Counted from the first letter of the stretch, positions 32,956-46,190 are shown. The stretch is DNA of 64,000 bases from Megascapheus bottae (GCA_024803745.1 JANJXV010000024.1:9501427-9565426), one strand, 5' to 3'. Made by a program: numbers and translations. The notes: generated from the sequence alone by a model not told the origin.

Positions 32956-33146
32956 ATGATACAACCCTGACCTTCAAGATAATTTGAGCAGTTTGACTGT
33001 TCCCTTTAAGTTACTGATATTTTTTTCTGATTAGTCTTTAGGAAAATCATTGCATATAAATCTCAACCAAAATATATATCTAAATATTTCAACAGTAAAA
33101 GTTTTTCAAAAAAGGAAAATGGACTGGGCCAAAGGGAATGAAAATT

Positions 33147-33251
33147 CTTTTTTTTTTTTTTTGTCAATCTTGGGACTTGAACTCTGGACTTGGGCATTGT
33201 GCCTGAGCTCAAGGCTACCACCCTACTCCTTGAGCCACAGGGCCACTTCCT
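33147..33251 (-). repeat. Stand-alone Geo monomer with target-site duplication
   Basis: Antisense copy with a T-run, TGTCAATCTTGGGACTTGAA and CTTGAGCCACAGGGCCACTT, then CC. On the sense strand it begins GGAAGTGGCCCTGTGGCTCA. TGAAAATT flanks it at 33139-33146 and 33252-33259, so it integrated as a monomer (or with the left half lost at exactly the junction). Confidence 0.82.
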
Positions 33252-34417
33252 TGAAAATTACTTCTATAGTTACTTTTAAAGACTTACAGGTGGTAAGACA
33301 TTTCAATTTTTCACATGATCAAGCATAATAAAAACATGATCAGAAATTTTATAGTTGAACAAAATCTTAACGATAATATAATTTACTTCTTACTTTCCCC
33401 TTTCTCCCACTCATGTTTGAACATGGGTACCTCAAGGGTTGATTAAATTACATATACTAAAGGTCACATTGGGACTGGTGATAGGAAGACTACACGGATT
33501 TCCTGTTCTCCAACTTCAGGAGTTTTGCCCAGTACATCATCCTGCTTCATACCAAACCTGAGGTCCTTATATTAGCTTAGAGTAAAACCTAAGTCCTACT
33601 AAGTACAAGTTATCATGTAGTTCTCTTTGGTACATGTGTGTGATTAGTACAATCAGCTGATCTAGTCAAGGAGAAGGAACATTCAAGATAAATAAGGGGT
33701 ACATTTAGGACTATGTATTGCTCAATATAGGTCCCGCTAAGAGTTGATACGTCTTAGTGTTCTGGTCTACATGTGCATGCAAGCCAGAAAGAATTGGCAA
33801 GCTGTGAGAAGGAGAGGAAAGTTCTCCCCCAAATACGCAAATAAGCACCTGGGAGAGACCATCTGCTGCTTCAACTCCTGAACACACTTTTGCTTATCCT
33901 GTCTGTGAGCTTTTCTACTCAGTTGTTTCAGGTATGTTGAGCGCTCCACATTCTCCAACTGTGGATGGTAAGGATTTAGTGTCCAAAGTGGTCATCTCAT
34001 ATAATTACCCTATCAAAAAAAGTCACCTGCTTTATTTAGAGAACTGGAGTGATGATCTGATTGGTGATTCAGTGTGGGTGTTTCAGAGATATTTGGTGGC
34101 CTTTGACCACACATACTGCTGACCCTAGGGATTTCCAGAGTCAGACTGTAGGATTCACTTGAGAATTTTTCACATCTTTGAGCACTAATTTCCTGTGTCC
34201 TGCATAAGTTCAATCAAGCAGCAATGTACTCCATTATGTGTTTCTTTTTCCATAAACAGATTCTATGTATATTATGATATTGTAATTAATAGCACAAAAT
34301 GCATAGCTACATAATATGTAGAAGAGAAGAAAAATTGAGAAATAAAAAGAAAAGTAAATGTATTTATAATCAACATATTATTTACTTTAGGGCCATATAT
34401 TCTCTTTCTATTTTCTG

Positions 34418-34460
34418 CCTATCTATCTGTCTATCATCTATCTATCTATACATCTATAAA
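34418..34460 (+). repeat. Imperfect (TATC)n microsatellite
   Basis: CTATCTATCTGTCTATCATC followed by TATCTATCTATACATCTATA. Confidence 0.85.
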
Positions 34461-35896
34461 TATGTATGTGTACATTTGAATGTTTAGTTGTATATAAAGT
34501 ATTTATACACATATGAGATCATATAATTTATGTGTGTAAAACATAGCCAAATCTTATAAAACATAGAAATTATACATTTTAAAATATATTTTGAAAAATG
34601 CACCTTCTAATCCAGTATTATTATCACTTATACTTCCTGCCCCATGTTTTAGTTCATGGATGAAATATGAATAATTTTACCATTCACTTTTAGATTATGG
34701 ACATATCACTTTGAATTAATTTAAATAAAATCATAACATAAATCCTAAGACATATATAAATATTTCTTTAGGAAAAACTCTTTGAAAAGTACTTTCAAAG
34801 ATCTATTTATGGTGAGATAGTTTGCTCTCTACATGCTGAATACACTTTCTTATATTTTCTTCTGTTTTTGCCTATTAGAATCTTTGATATTTCCCACTTG
34901 TTAAGTGTCATTTAGTGATTTCACAGACAGTAGCTTATAAAGTTCAATGTACTTTACTACACATTTATTTTTCTATGTACGGAAGCACAAAGGAGAAACT
35001 TTTATAAGTCATCCATATACTTAAAACATGGAAATGCTTTCATACAAAATTGTGGGTACTATTACCTAAAACAAGTAGCTCCATAATTTGCCTGCTCCTC
35101 CACTAATACAGAAGAGTCATTTGCTAATGAAGGTCTATTTGCTCACTAACAACTCATAAACACCACTATTCTCTCTGTAAGTCAGACACTTGGACAGAAC
35201 TTCCAAAGACATTTAATGGAGTCAAATCTACTTTATCAAACAAAGAGATACTATAGAGCAGAATTATGGGATGCTTAAGAATTATCCACATTTTGTCAGA
35301 AAAATTGTTTACCTATATAAATATAAACAGATATAAATATATACATAGGTACATATATGATACATATGTGTATATATGTATTGCTCACTATATTTAAGTA
35401 ATATAATTTGATGCATTACATAGTAAAAACAACCAAATATTTTGGACTATGGCACATTGAGTGATATGTTTTTTCTTTGTAATAGTAGAAATATTCTGGG
35501 AATATGTTTTTTTTCAATATTACATCTATTACAAATTTTACACTTAGTCTGATGCTTCTGGTTAGGGCTTGTATTCTTTGGTGTTATTATGATGCATTGG
35601 CTGACTGTGCTTGTCAGTGTTTAACAATGAATATTTATTGGATGGCTTCTTTAGCAATAAGTGTTTTTAAAAGAAAAATTATGGTGTCCTATAAATGGAT
35701 AAGTAAAGAATATGAAATCGGATGTAATAAACAAGGGTCTTAACTATGAAAAAATCTTGACTATGAAACAGTTTAACTGTACAGCCTCAAATCGATTACT
35801 TATTCATCACCATAAGAAAATATATTTCTTACCTACTTTAAAAGATAGTTGAGGAAATTTCCCATGAGTTACCTTGTGACTTTTCCTTTATTAGAG

Positions 35897-35970
35897 AGGA
35901 GGAGGAGGAGGAGGAGGAGGAGGAGGAGGAGGAGGAGGAGGAGGAGGAGGAGGAGGAGGAGGAGGAGGGA
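35897..35970 (+). repeat. (GGA)n microsatellite
   Basis: About 24 perfect GGA units. Both strands give apparent homopolymeric Arg or Ser ORFs, which are artefacts of the repeat. Confidence 0.97.
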
Positions 35971-36959
35971 AAACATCTTTCAAATCCATAGTCACAGTTC
36001 TTACTTATTTGCAATATTCTTCCATGGGAAAAAAACCCTCTCAAATTATTTTCAACACTTTCCACAGAGCTCTAAACTTTTAATAGGAGTGGTTTGAAGT
36101 TTGATTACGTGGACTTGTTAACCAGCTGTCACTGAGAGTGAAATGTAAGGGTGTTTTTTTAAATGATTTTTTGTGGGTTTAGAGAGTGAGAACCCGCTGG
36201 CAAAGAAATTTATCACTTAGGCTCTCAAGCCAAGAGACACTGGCTCTCACTCATCAGACCACTCTGAAAACAATGTCAAGAACACCTAGTTTGCTAGTGT
36301 CACAGCTATAGAAATTTCATCTTTTAATTCTTTTAATTTTATTTTCCTTAAGATGTTAGCAAAATTCTATGCTGGGTTAGCTTACCTTATTGCTGAGGAG
36401 TGACTTAATCTTTAATTCTTAAGTTTTCCTGGGAGGATGTATTATGATGATCTTCCATATTTACCTACATAACTTTCCTACTAGCTTTATGGCAGTAAAA
36501 ACAGATTTTATTATCCCCTTATATCTCATTTACCATTCCTTTATTTTCAGCTTAGCATTGAAAGCTCAGGAGTCCAATCATGTGTTCCACATTCCGAATT
36601 CTTTAGTGTACCAAACTTTTCAGAAGATTATAGTCTATGCGAAACAGCCCATCGAAGTTGAGATTAGCAAAATCTGAATTGACAGCTATGAAGATTAAAT
36701 CATTATGGTTCCAAATAATCTCTTTAGTGGGGTATCAGCAGCCTAGGTCTTGTATTTTCATATTCCCAACAGTTGGTGCAGTCATGGAACATCAGAATCA
36801 TTATGCTAGAAGAAATTTTAAAAACTCATTTGGTTCCAACCATTTATGGCTTGTTCCAATACAATTTCTGTCAACTGTCTTCAGATCCTGACTATAAATT
36901 CTCCTGTATGGTGAAGTACTAAGGGGACAGTACACATTGATGAAGTAGGTATATTTTTG

Positions 36960-37300
36960 TGGAGTGAATTCCACTTTCTCCTATTTCAGTTATCTAACAC
37001 ACATAGATACTTTCATACTGGGTCTAATATCATACATTATTATTTTATTTTTAAGGGATTGTACAAAGCAGTTTTAATTCAATGGGTTCATTTATGTGTA
37101 GGATGCATCTTTAGCAGTCGACCCTTCCATCATTCTTTCTGCTCGTGCCATCTATACCATATTCTACCCCCCCACATCTCAAGTGTTCTATTCACCTTTT
37201 CATGTATGTTCATTGTCTATGACCATCTAGCATTCCTCTCTCCATACCCTGTTGGTATGGAGACACATCAGACAAGATATGTTTCAGCTTCTTGGAAATT
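36960..37300 (-). repeat. Possible antisense L1 3'UTR relic
   Basis: TTTTTAAGGGATTGTACAAA, AATGGGTTCATTTATGTGTA and a C-rich tract (CCATATTCTACCCCCCCACA) resemble a reversed L1 3'UTR, as at 690-890. The assignment is tentative. Confidence 0.3.
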
Positions 37301-38154
37301 ATTTTGTTAACAAAACTCATTTTGTTAATTGTTCAAGGAAGTTACACCATGAAATCCTATCCTGGCATGCAGTCTGATCAAGTATATATAGCTGTGTGTG
37401 TTTTCTTAATGTGACATCTAAAGCTGTACAGGCTCTGAAAAGAAATTTTATGGAGCTAGTTACACTCATTTTCAAGAACTAAGGTTTCAGCATTTGGGAT
37501 TATGTAACACAGAATTTATTTTAAAATAATTAAATAAAACTAGAAACACGCAGATTATTTGAAGAACAGAGGTAATAATGAAAACTTATCACATTAACTC
37601 TTTGAAAGTATTAGCATATCTTGTGGGTTTTTCTCTGGCTTACTTTGAATATGTCATGGAAATATCATCAAAATAGGCCTACATCAGTTGGTAGCTCAAA
37701 AATGACCCTGGTAAGAACATATAGTACCACAAAAATTTGCAAATTATAAAAATTATAAAAATTCTATTTTGTTCACTGTATAGGCTTATATGTACTAAAT
37801 AAAATGTTAATGCAGTTTAGAATGGAAAATATGAAGTCTATACCTGGTACATTATGGAGATCATTTTAGAAAGGAGGAAATCTTCTAGTTTGGGAAAGTC
37901 AATTTCTGTTTTTATTCTTGAGGGAGGGTGGATTAAAATACTGAACATTTGAGTACTAATAGCAAATAGAATATTGCATTCTAAATTCTCAATAATATTA
38001 AGATGTGTATAGATAAAAAAAGACATCAGAGCTGGGTAAAGAGACGAGGCGGGGGGCAGAGAGAGAGTTTAGGAAATCTGTAAGAGATTAGGAGTGAATA
38101 TGGGTATGACAATGCACGAATAAGAAACTGAAGGTACAAAATCAAAATGAGTTT
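37301..38154. other. AT-rich stretch, no gene seen
   Basis: No feature beyond short AT-rich direct repeats (AAATTATAAAAATTATAAAA at about 37740). Confidence 0.45.
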
Positions 38155-38355
38155 ATGCCAGATGTGTTGACTGAGACCTGTAATTCTAGCTACTTGGGAG
38201 ACAGAGACAGGAGGATTATGAGTCTGATATCCGCCTGGGAAAAGTTATCAGAAATTCTGTCTGGGAAATAAAAGTATATAAATTAAAAGACTAGAAGTCA
38301 AGGACAAATCTTAGAGAAGTTTAATTCAAGCGTGACTCCTCCAAAAGCAAAAATA
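38155..38355 (+). repeat. B1-containing SINE, degraded
   Basis: GCCAGATGTGTTGACTGAGA, CTGTAATTCTAGCTACTTGG and GGAGACAGAGACAGGAGGAT define a B1-like left half. The right half is poorly conserved. Confidence 0.6.
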
Positions 38356-38738
38356 GGGAAGGGTGTGTGTTGTACAAGATTATATACAGAAGAAACACAA
38401 TGATTTAGAAATAAAAGGACCTAGCTTGAAAAACTTAAATTCACAGAAAGAGAATCAGGAAATATTCTGATTTAGTTCCCTAATGAACAAGTTTAATAGC
38501 AAGAACCAGATGTGTTATTGGCACAGAATTCTGTATGTAACTTACATAGGCCATCCACCTAGGACAGACAGGAAGGACTTGTGGAAAGTGAACCTGGAAG
38601 GGCAATTTTTGGCATGACCAGGAAGTGGCACCACCGCATATTGGTTTTCTGTGGTAAGGACAAAAGGAGAAAGGAACAGGTTGGATCAGGGGATGATTTT
38701 AGAGCTATACTGCTTGGCAAAAATGCTCTACCTACATG

Positions 38739-39654
38739 AAAGAAATGCAAATCAAAACAACTCTAAGATTCACTCTAGTTAGAATGGCCAGGATCAAGAA
38801 AAGTAATAACAACAGATGCTGGAGGGGATGTGGCTAGGAGGGATCACTACTACACTGTTGCTGGGAGTGCAAACTCGTTCAACCACTATGGAAAGCAGTA
38901 TGTATGGCAGTTCCTCAAAAGACTAAACATAGAACTCCCCTATGACCCAGCAATTACACTACTTGGCATTTACCCAACTGTCCAGAAACAAGAGCATACT
39001 AAATCCACTAGCACAACGATGTTCATTGCAGACTATTTACCATAGCAAAGATATGTCCCTCCGTTGATGAGTGGATCAACAGATGTGGTATTTATACACA
39101 ATGGAATTCTATGCTGCTGTCAGAAAGAACATCACCCCATTTGTAAGGAAATGGAAAGACTTAGAAAAAATCATATTAAGTGAAGTTAGCCAGACTCGAA
39201 GGAACATAGGCTCAATGATTTCCCTCATTTGTTATAATCAGTAGAAACCTTGGGCTCTCCTAGCAGAGATTTACAATAGAACAAAAGCTAGAGACATTAG
39301 GTCAAATAGTATGACACTAAATGTAAGAACCTCCAAGGTAAGGACACAAAAGCCATATCATGAGTGACTGTTGTCCTTAATGTACTAGGTTATCTCTCAT
39401 CTCTTTTGCCATCCCTTGGTTATCTCATATTGTTACAATATTTCACCTTGTTATCTGATATATTTTATATATGCTTGATTGGTTATTTGAAATTGGATAG
39501 GAAAGGGGGGAAATCAAGATAAGAAGGGAGAGGGTGGGAGGGAAATAGGGACCATGTCCTGGGAAAGGGTATCAATGTTTGTGAAGTTATACACCTTCTA
39601 TCTGGTGAATATAATGTAACCATTCTATTAATCACAATAAAAATTATTCATTTA
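38739..39654 (+). mobile_element. 5'-truncated L1 with 20-bp target-site duplication
   Basis: Sense copy beginning in ORF2. The frame reads FLKRLNIELPYDPAITLLGI and YPTVQKQEHTKSTSTTMF, which is the ORF2 C-terminal region. The 3'UTR and AATAAAAATTATTC end follow. A 20-bp direct repeat beginning AAAAATGCTCTACCT occurs at 38719-38738 and 39655-39674 with one mismatch. The element is about 0.9 kb, with ORF2 truncated and broken. Confidence 0.93.
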
Positions 39655-39674
39655 AAAAATGCTCTACCTAAATG

Positions 39675-40250
39675 TGGAGCAACTCTTGAAAGCTGAGGTT
39701 TTCCTGAGTTTTGTTATATCCTCCTGCATTACCCAATTTGGCAGGAACATATTTTGGAAGCTGTTTGATGATTATTGTAAATGCATTCAAGTTGCTGTCT
39801 TATTTTAAACAGAAGGAATTATTACCACCACTGGTAAAGGTAAATATATTTTAGCCTTGCAAAAGATATTTAATCTGGTCCCACAAAGATGAAAAATCAG
39901 GAGAACTGTGATTAAATGGATCACAGAAAATAATACAATTTAAAGTAATACAAGTTCATAGCCATGACTCAAGAAGGTTTTATTTTTTTCCCTAAATGTA
40001 ATTCATAGTAACCAATCCCCACATCATTCCCCAAGGTTATCAATCACATTGGCACATGATGACATTAAGATGATAATACCTGGAAAACAAGAAATCATTT
40101 ATAATTTAAACATTGAGATAGGACAAGTATGTTGCATAGGATAGGATAAAATATCCATACAGATAAATTCTTATGAGCTCAGTGGCACTTCTGGGAGGGC
40201 CTAAAATGCCTTCCTCAAGGGGCAGGTAATCGCACTTGTATTCGTACTTT
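39675..40250. other. Unique DNA between two L1 insertions, no gene seen
   Basis: About 575 bp of AT-rich sequence separating two very similar L1 copies. No feature is recognised. Confidence 0.5.
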
Positions 40251-40265
40251 AAAAATGGAGTGCAA

Positions 40266-40900
40266 TATTTACCACAACAAAAATATGGAACCAACCCAGA
40301 TGTCCCTCAGTTGATGAGTAGATCAACAAGATGTGGTATTTATACACAATAGAATTCTATGCTGCTGTCAGAAAGAACGACATCACCCCATTTGTAAGGA
40401 AATGGAAAGACTTAGAAAAATTCATATTAAGTGAAGTAAGCCAGACTCAAAAAAACATAGGCTCAATGGTTTCCCATTTGTCATAATCAGTAGAAACCTT
40501 GGGCTCTCCTAGCAGAGATTTACAATAGAACAAAACCTAGATACATAAGGCCAGATAGTATGATGCTAAATGAAAGGACCTCCAGGATATAGAAACAAAA
40601 GCCATACAATGAGTGACTGTTGTCCTTAATGTACTATGTTATCTCTCATCTCTTTTGCTGTCCCTTGGTTATCGCATATTGTTACAATATTTCACCTTGT
40701 TATCTGATATATTTTATATATGCTTGATTGGTTAGTTGAAATTGGATAGGGAAGGGGGGAATACAACATGAGCGGCAGGGGTCGGAGGGAGGGAAATGAG
40801 GACCATGAGATGAGAAATGGTATCAAAGCATATGAAGTAATGCACCTTCTATCTGGTGAATATAATGTAACCCTTCTATTAATTACAATAAAAATATATG
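40266..40900 (+). mobile_element. 5'-truncated L1 with 15-bp target-site duplication
   Basis: Starts near ATTTACCACAACAAAAATAT and CAACCCAGATGTCCCTCAGT (end of ORF2) and continues through the same 3'UTR as the element at 38739, closing with AATAAAAATATATG. AAAAATGGAGTGCAA is present at 40251-40265 and 40901-40915. Confidence 0.93.
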
Positions 40901-40915
40901 AAAAATGGAGTGCAA

Positions 40916-43368
40916 GACTTGTTGGAACACATGCCATTTGGTGACAGCACATGGCTTTACATAATGAAGTGAGACAAAAAATCATGTATTTATTCTTCAA
41001 TATTTTGAGGTTGGATGAAGGCTTTATTCATGAATTTTTAGATTCATTTTTCATGTAATTGTTATTATACTTTTCATAATTAACATGGTTTCCTATAATC
41101 AGAGTAAAAGTGCAAGAAATACATAATCATGTATCTTTCAGAAATATTGATTCACCCATTTTTGTTATTTTATACCTAATGAGCACAAACTTTAAGCCAT
41201 TCCTATTTAAATTTGCTTGTTTTTATATTCAATTTAGTTCTTACATACTTATTTTCACACTCATGTTTCATAAGCTTGGACAATATTTAGATAACTTTAC
41301 ATTTTAACAGTTGGAAACATCATGCACAAGGCACTGAGCAAGTGCAATGGAAATTTGTCAAGTATATGACAACTCAGCTAGGGGGAGCAAGACTGTATGG
41401 GGTCTATGGGAGTAATGGTTATTTTTGCAACTAGGTAAATGTTAGAGGAGAATGATCAAGAGGGTGTCTGATTTATCCTACTTGTATATTGAATGGTTTA
41501 AAAAGATAATTAACTTTTTAGAGGGACCTAGACCTCTAGAAGGTTATTGTATAAATACTCAGCATTTTTGTCCTTTTGATCTAGTTATATGATGTTCACA
41601 TTGTATGTGGAAAACCAGGATATTAATGTGAGCTCAACAAGCTCCATATTTTAGTAGTCTAACCAGCTATATAATTTATGCAGCTACACTGCTTAAACTC
41701 TACTGTTTCCAAAAGATGTTTACTTTGGCTTAATCTTATTTATTCCATGGTTTTATACTGTCATGGTGCATGTTAACATATGTAGTTAAGTAGACATCAG
41801 ACTACTACTGGATACAGGATACCGATTCATAGTCTGGCCATAGAGAAATATGTGTGATAGTCAATTGATATCTTGGGGAACCTCTTGGTACTACCAATGA
41901 CCATAATAACTAAGGAAAGGCTACTGTGACCTTTTAAAGTAAAACTATTCACAATTTATTGGGAAAGAAAAACAAAAAAGAGAACCAAAATTAAAAAAAA
42001 ATTCTTCCCTACTTTGTATTTTCATTGATGAGTCATAAGTGCACTTCCTGTTTAAGTTTAGCTATTCAGAATGGTTTTTGATCTAGCACCCAAGTACTTT
42101 CTGAGAGTTAGAATTGAGAACTTTTGGGCTTTACCACAGGCTAAATCCATTTCCTCAGAGTCTCTAGTTAATTCCTATTGATTTTTATTAATTTCTATAC
42201 TTAAAACTATTACCACATTGTGAATCTGTAAACGTAGCTCACAATTCCCTAGGGATTTCTTGATTAAGCTAGGGAGTCTGTGAGACAAGAAGACACATTG
42301 TTTGTCCTATCTAGTATGCCTGGTAATGTAGTATCATATTTTTAAGTGAGAGCTAATACTAAGGGAAGTGTACGCTAATACTACTTTTGAGGTTTTCTCC
42401 CCCTTTTTTATACTATGGTGGGTCAGTGTTGCTTCTATTTTTAGTATGCTTACCTTTCTTCTATCACTGTGATTTATTTCTATGTGGGAGTCTGTTCTTA
42501 ACATATGTGACTTAAATATGGAGGAGTTTTTGCTCTTCTGTCTTCTGAGAATGAAGATATAACCTGTCTGCCTAATTAATTCATTTAATTGTCTTGGCCA
42601 CAGTGATTGATTCAGTACTTGACATATGGCCCACTTTCACATTAAGAATTTCATCTCTTCCCTCAGTTTTCTTAATTTTGTAGTATATGTGTTGAATTTT
42701 ATGACTGCATTCTTCTGCCTTTCTCTATTTTTATCTGTTAATTTTACCATTGTTGATAATGACTCTGTGCAAAGCATTATTTTGTGCTGTGGTTTTGCGC
42801 GAATCTACATGAATTTTAGGAAGGTGCCATAACTACAGATGACCAGACACATTGTTTCTTTTTTTTTTTATTTTTAAACTTACCATTCTCTGTCTCCTAA
42901 TTATTGTATTTAAAGGTTTTTTTATCAGCAGGCACAGTCTGCCAGATGCAATTTTGATTGGAAAGCTCTAATGACCTTTTCTTATTCATTTCAATTTTTA
43001 TTACCTAGCACACTACCTATCTAGTCATTAATCATACTAAACAGGGGTTTTTAATATAGACACTATAATTACAAATGTTTCTTTCCCTGCTTGGAGCTAA
43101 TATCATAAGGAATCAGAAGTGTGTTTTCCAAGGTTGACATCACATTGTGACAAGGAACCTCAGCTATAATTTGATTTTGAGAACTTTAAAAGATATTCTT
43201 ATAAGAAACCTACTGCTACTTGATAAAATCAATCTATAGACCCTCTACTGTTGCAGGAAGTGATATGGTTATACACATAGTTTTAATAGTGTTATATCAG
43301 CAAAAGACAGAGAACTTGGAGAAAGTAGTTATGTTTATTTTGAATATTAGAGAATGTAATTGAAGTTA
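40916..43368. other. AT-rich unique stretch, no gene seen
   Basis: Long repeat-poor block with short ORFs only. No splice pairs, RNA genes or promoters were recognised. Confidence 0.45.
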
Positions 43369-43385
43369 TCATCAGGATATTATTA

Positions 43386-43602
43386 TTATTATTTTTTGTG
43401 GGTCATGGGTACTGTCCCTGAGCTCTTCAGCTCAAAGCTACCATCTTACCATTGAGCCAAGCCCCTTTTCCCATTTTCTAGAGGTTAATTGGAGATAAAG
43501 AGTCTCAGATCCTTTTGTGCCCAGGCTGGCTTTGAACCTTGATCCTTAGATCTCAGTCTCCTGAGTGACTAGGATTACAGGCTCATGCCACTGCACCCAG
43601 CT
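43386..43602 (-). repeat. B1-like plus Geo dimeric SINE with 17-bp target-site duplication
   Basis: Antisense copy with an ATT-rich tail, Geo (CTGAGCTCTTCAGCTCAAAG) and then a complete B1-like monomer ending AGGCTCATGCCACTGCACCC. TCATCAGGATATTATTA occurs at 43369-43385 and 43603-43619. Confidence 0.93.
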
Positions 43603-44355
43603 TCATCAGGATATTATTAAGTGAAACAATGAACAAACAAAGTTTAATATAAAAACTACATTCAAATGTACCAGTTAATGATGCATCACCAACATTTGAG
43701 AGGTCTGTGAACAGAAGATAACTGCTTGAAATGTGGGTGCTCAAAACTGACAGATATGATGAATTTAGATTAAGAACCTTTTTTTTGACCATGTCAAGGA
43801 ATTTTGACTTTTTCTGATGATTGTTTCTTAGCTTAAAAATCCCATTCAAAAATTATTTGTTAAAACCATTTGAGATTGTGATACCTTTTTAGGTATAATA
43901 CTCTTGATTGCACTTCATATTTGATGCTATATTCACATTAAGTTTTCTATTCCTCAAAAGAGTTTCAGGTATGTTGGTTCTAATTTTAAACAGGCAATAC
44001 TAAATTAATTCTCTCATGATCTAAAAGACTTTTTAGAGTTTGAGCTTAACTTTTTCCTGTTTGTCCTCTGTAGTTTAATTTACTTGCTTCATTATGTACG
44101 TACGTCATAACTGCATTTTTGAAGAGCAATACTTCCTAATCTCATTTGTAAATCTTGCAATATTTAGAAAATGATGTATGCATGTACTGTCATGCAAGGG
44201 AGCAATAGATAAATCAGTTTGTACATCATAATCCAGGTGCTCCAGCCTCAAACTTTGGATCAGTTTGAGAAAATTGCTATCTTTTCACACTCAAACTTAC
44301 AGTTTTGTGAGATTGCTCTGCATTATGGGATGGAAATTAAAAAGGACATACTCAT

Positions 44356-44373
44356 GGGGGCCTGGAGCTTGGC

Positions 44374-44417
<44 letters not shown>
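44356..44417 (+). repeat. IDL head fused to a (CA)n tract inside a target-site duplication
   Basis: The insert begins GGGGGCCTGGAGCTTGGCCT, the first 20 bases of an IDL monomer, and then passes directly into about 21 AC units (44376-44417). GGACATACTCAT at 44344-44355 and GGACATACTTAT at 44418-44429 flank it. The rest of the SINE is absent. Confidence 0.75.
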
Positions 44418-44420
<3 letters not shown>

Positions 44421-44799
44421 CATACTTATTGTATGGAAACCTACATGGCTCAGCAAGTATTATAATGACTTTTTGTATACCATATGCAAAGACAGTCAGT
44501 TGATTTAAAGAATTTGTTGCCAGTGTACTCATAGAGAGTTTGTGACATAGTTTACATAAACAACTGATAATCTTCAACAAGTATATCATAGTATGTATCT
44601 TATAGATGAAAACTCAAGAGTCCTTGATAGATATTAGAAATACACCCATGTATTTATTTTTAATTTTAGGAGTAAAAATGCAGTGACATGGGAAATTATG
44701 TATCAGCTGAAAGATGGATGATTTGCCTAGAATGTGAAAGTATTTCATAGCACTCACAGAAACACTTGGCTTTGTTAACTATTATCTTCCATAATTGGG

Positions 44800-44950
44800 T
44801 TGCGTACAGAATGCCTACTAGGTGTGTCTTATAATTTTAATGAGTAAATGAAAGTCAAATCAATAGGGTCACATAGTAAATAGCAGAGTCAAAATGAGAA
44901 TTACAGTTTTCCATTTCTGAGTTTAATGTCTGGTCTACTGTTTATAAAGC
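44800..44950 (-). repeat. MIR-like relic
   Basis: CAAATCAATAGGGTCACATA followed by GTAAATAGCAGAGTCAAAAT matches the antisense of the MIR core (accumulated changes throughout). Confidence 0.5.
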
Positions 44951-45002
44951 CATATGCCACATAGTTATCAGCATTTATGGATGTTTTTATTATATAGCAC
45001 AA

Positions 45003-45052
45003 GGCCCAAAAAGTCATGAATAGTACCGGCCCAAAAAGTCATGAATAGTACC
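45003..45052. repeat. Perfect 25-bp tandem duplication
   Basis: The 25-bp unit beginning GGCCCAAAAAGTCATGAAT occurs at 45003-45027 and 45028-45052 with no difference and no spacer. Confidence 0.97.
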
Positions 45053-45639
45053 TATGTAATTCTGTTCATTGCACTTCCTCCCCATGTTAGTCATAAATAG
45101 AAAATTAAATGATTAGGTTATCATAAAAATTACATTTGTCTTTGGATATTTCTCTAAATATGTATAATTAAAAATATCATCAGTCTTTAGTGAGACATTG
45201 CAAACACTTTTAGTGGCTATGTCTTGACATGTTCAGTAATGAACTGCATTTAAGCTTCACTTTATTTCTTACTGATTAAATGATAAAAAAGACACAAATT
45301 TAAATAAGCAATTCCCAACATGTCTTCTGTGCAACCATTAAAATCAAAGAAAGTACTGTCACTGAAAACTCATGTCATTCAAGAATCCATGAAACATTCA
45401 TTAGTCTCAATTCAGGTAAAGGTGTCCTTGTTTACATATTTACAGATTTGCATATGCATGCCCTGAATAAGATTTCAGAAATGTTAATGATTCTATGACC
45501 ATCTTAATTATGAATCTCTAAATAGGGACTTGTGATAACCACCTCATAAGTTATTTTTTGTGCATGACTGCCTTTCATGATAATTTATGATGCTCAAATA
45601 TTTGAGGAATGAATGTTACACTTAATTATTTCTTATTTA

Positions 45640-46190
45640 TTTAATTTTTAAATTTTATTTCCAGGGTGATGTATAGAAGAATTACAGTTATAATCACAAG
45701 GTAGTAAGTACAGTATTTCTTGAACATTTGTATCCCTTTCCATGTTTTTCTCCCATTTTCTCTCCCCTCACCCTCTCCCAAATTGTAAAGTTCATTTCCA
45801 ACATATTGTCTTGTGAACATTACTGTTCTATTAGTTCATTCTTTGTCTTTTATTTCATTATCTTGTTGTTCCCCTCCCTTCCCTAATTCAAATAACCATA
45901 TAAACATATACCAAACATACACTATACCAAATACTGAAGTCAGATACAGTAGCAGCAGGGGATAAACAATAAAAAAAGAAAAAGAAAAAAATTTAAAAGA
46001 GTAAAGAGAAAAGAAACAACTTCACATAGTACATTAGAAACAACAACCACAAAGATAAACCCCTTCTTTCATATCCTGGAGTTCATTTCACTTAGCCCCA
46101 TTCCATATGGTCATATGCACATAGCTGATGGGCTTTTGTGATTCTTTGCTAGGAAAATCCTAGATGTGTACTAATTATTACAACATTTAA
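45640..46190 (-). mobile_element. L1 3'-end fragment, antisense
   Basis: Read on the minus strand, GTAATAATTAGTACACATCT, AGCTATGTGCATATGACCAT and GAACTCCAGGATATGAAAGA reproduce the L1 3'UTR order seen at 28470-28600. The block ends at a T-rich (poly-A) stretch near 45640. Confidence 0.82.

Larger units (their letters stand above)
33260..36950. other. AT-rich stretch with microsatellites, no gene seen
   Basis: Contains a TATC-type repeat (34418-34460), TA-rich sequence around 35310-35390 and a GGA repeat (listed). ORFs are short and lack domains. No paired splice sites were found. Confidence 0.45.
43620..45639. other. AT-rich stretch, no gene seen
   Basis: Includes a SINE-head/CA insertion, a MIR-like relic and a 25-bp tandem duplication, all listed separately. 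No coding or RNA gene was seen. Confidence 0.45.

Noticed and set aside
35838..36097. Poly-Ser and poly-Arg ORFs on opposite strands
   Set aside because: Both come from the GGA repeat.
38830..39045. A 71-codon ORF that looks protein-like
   Set aside because: It is the ORF2 C-terminus of a 5'-truncated L1 and not a host gene.
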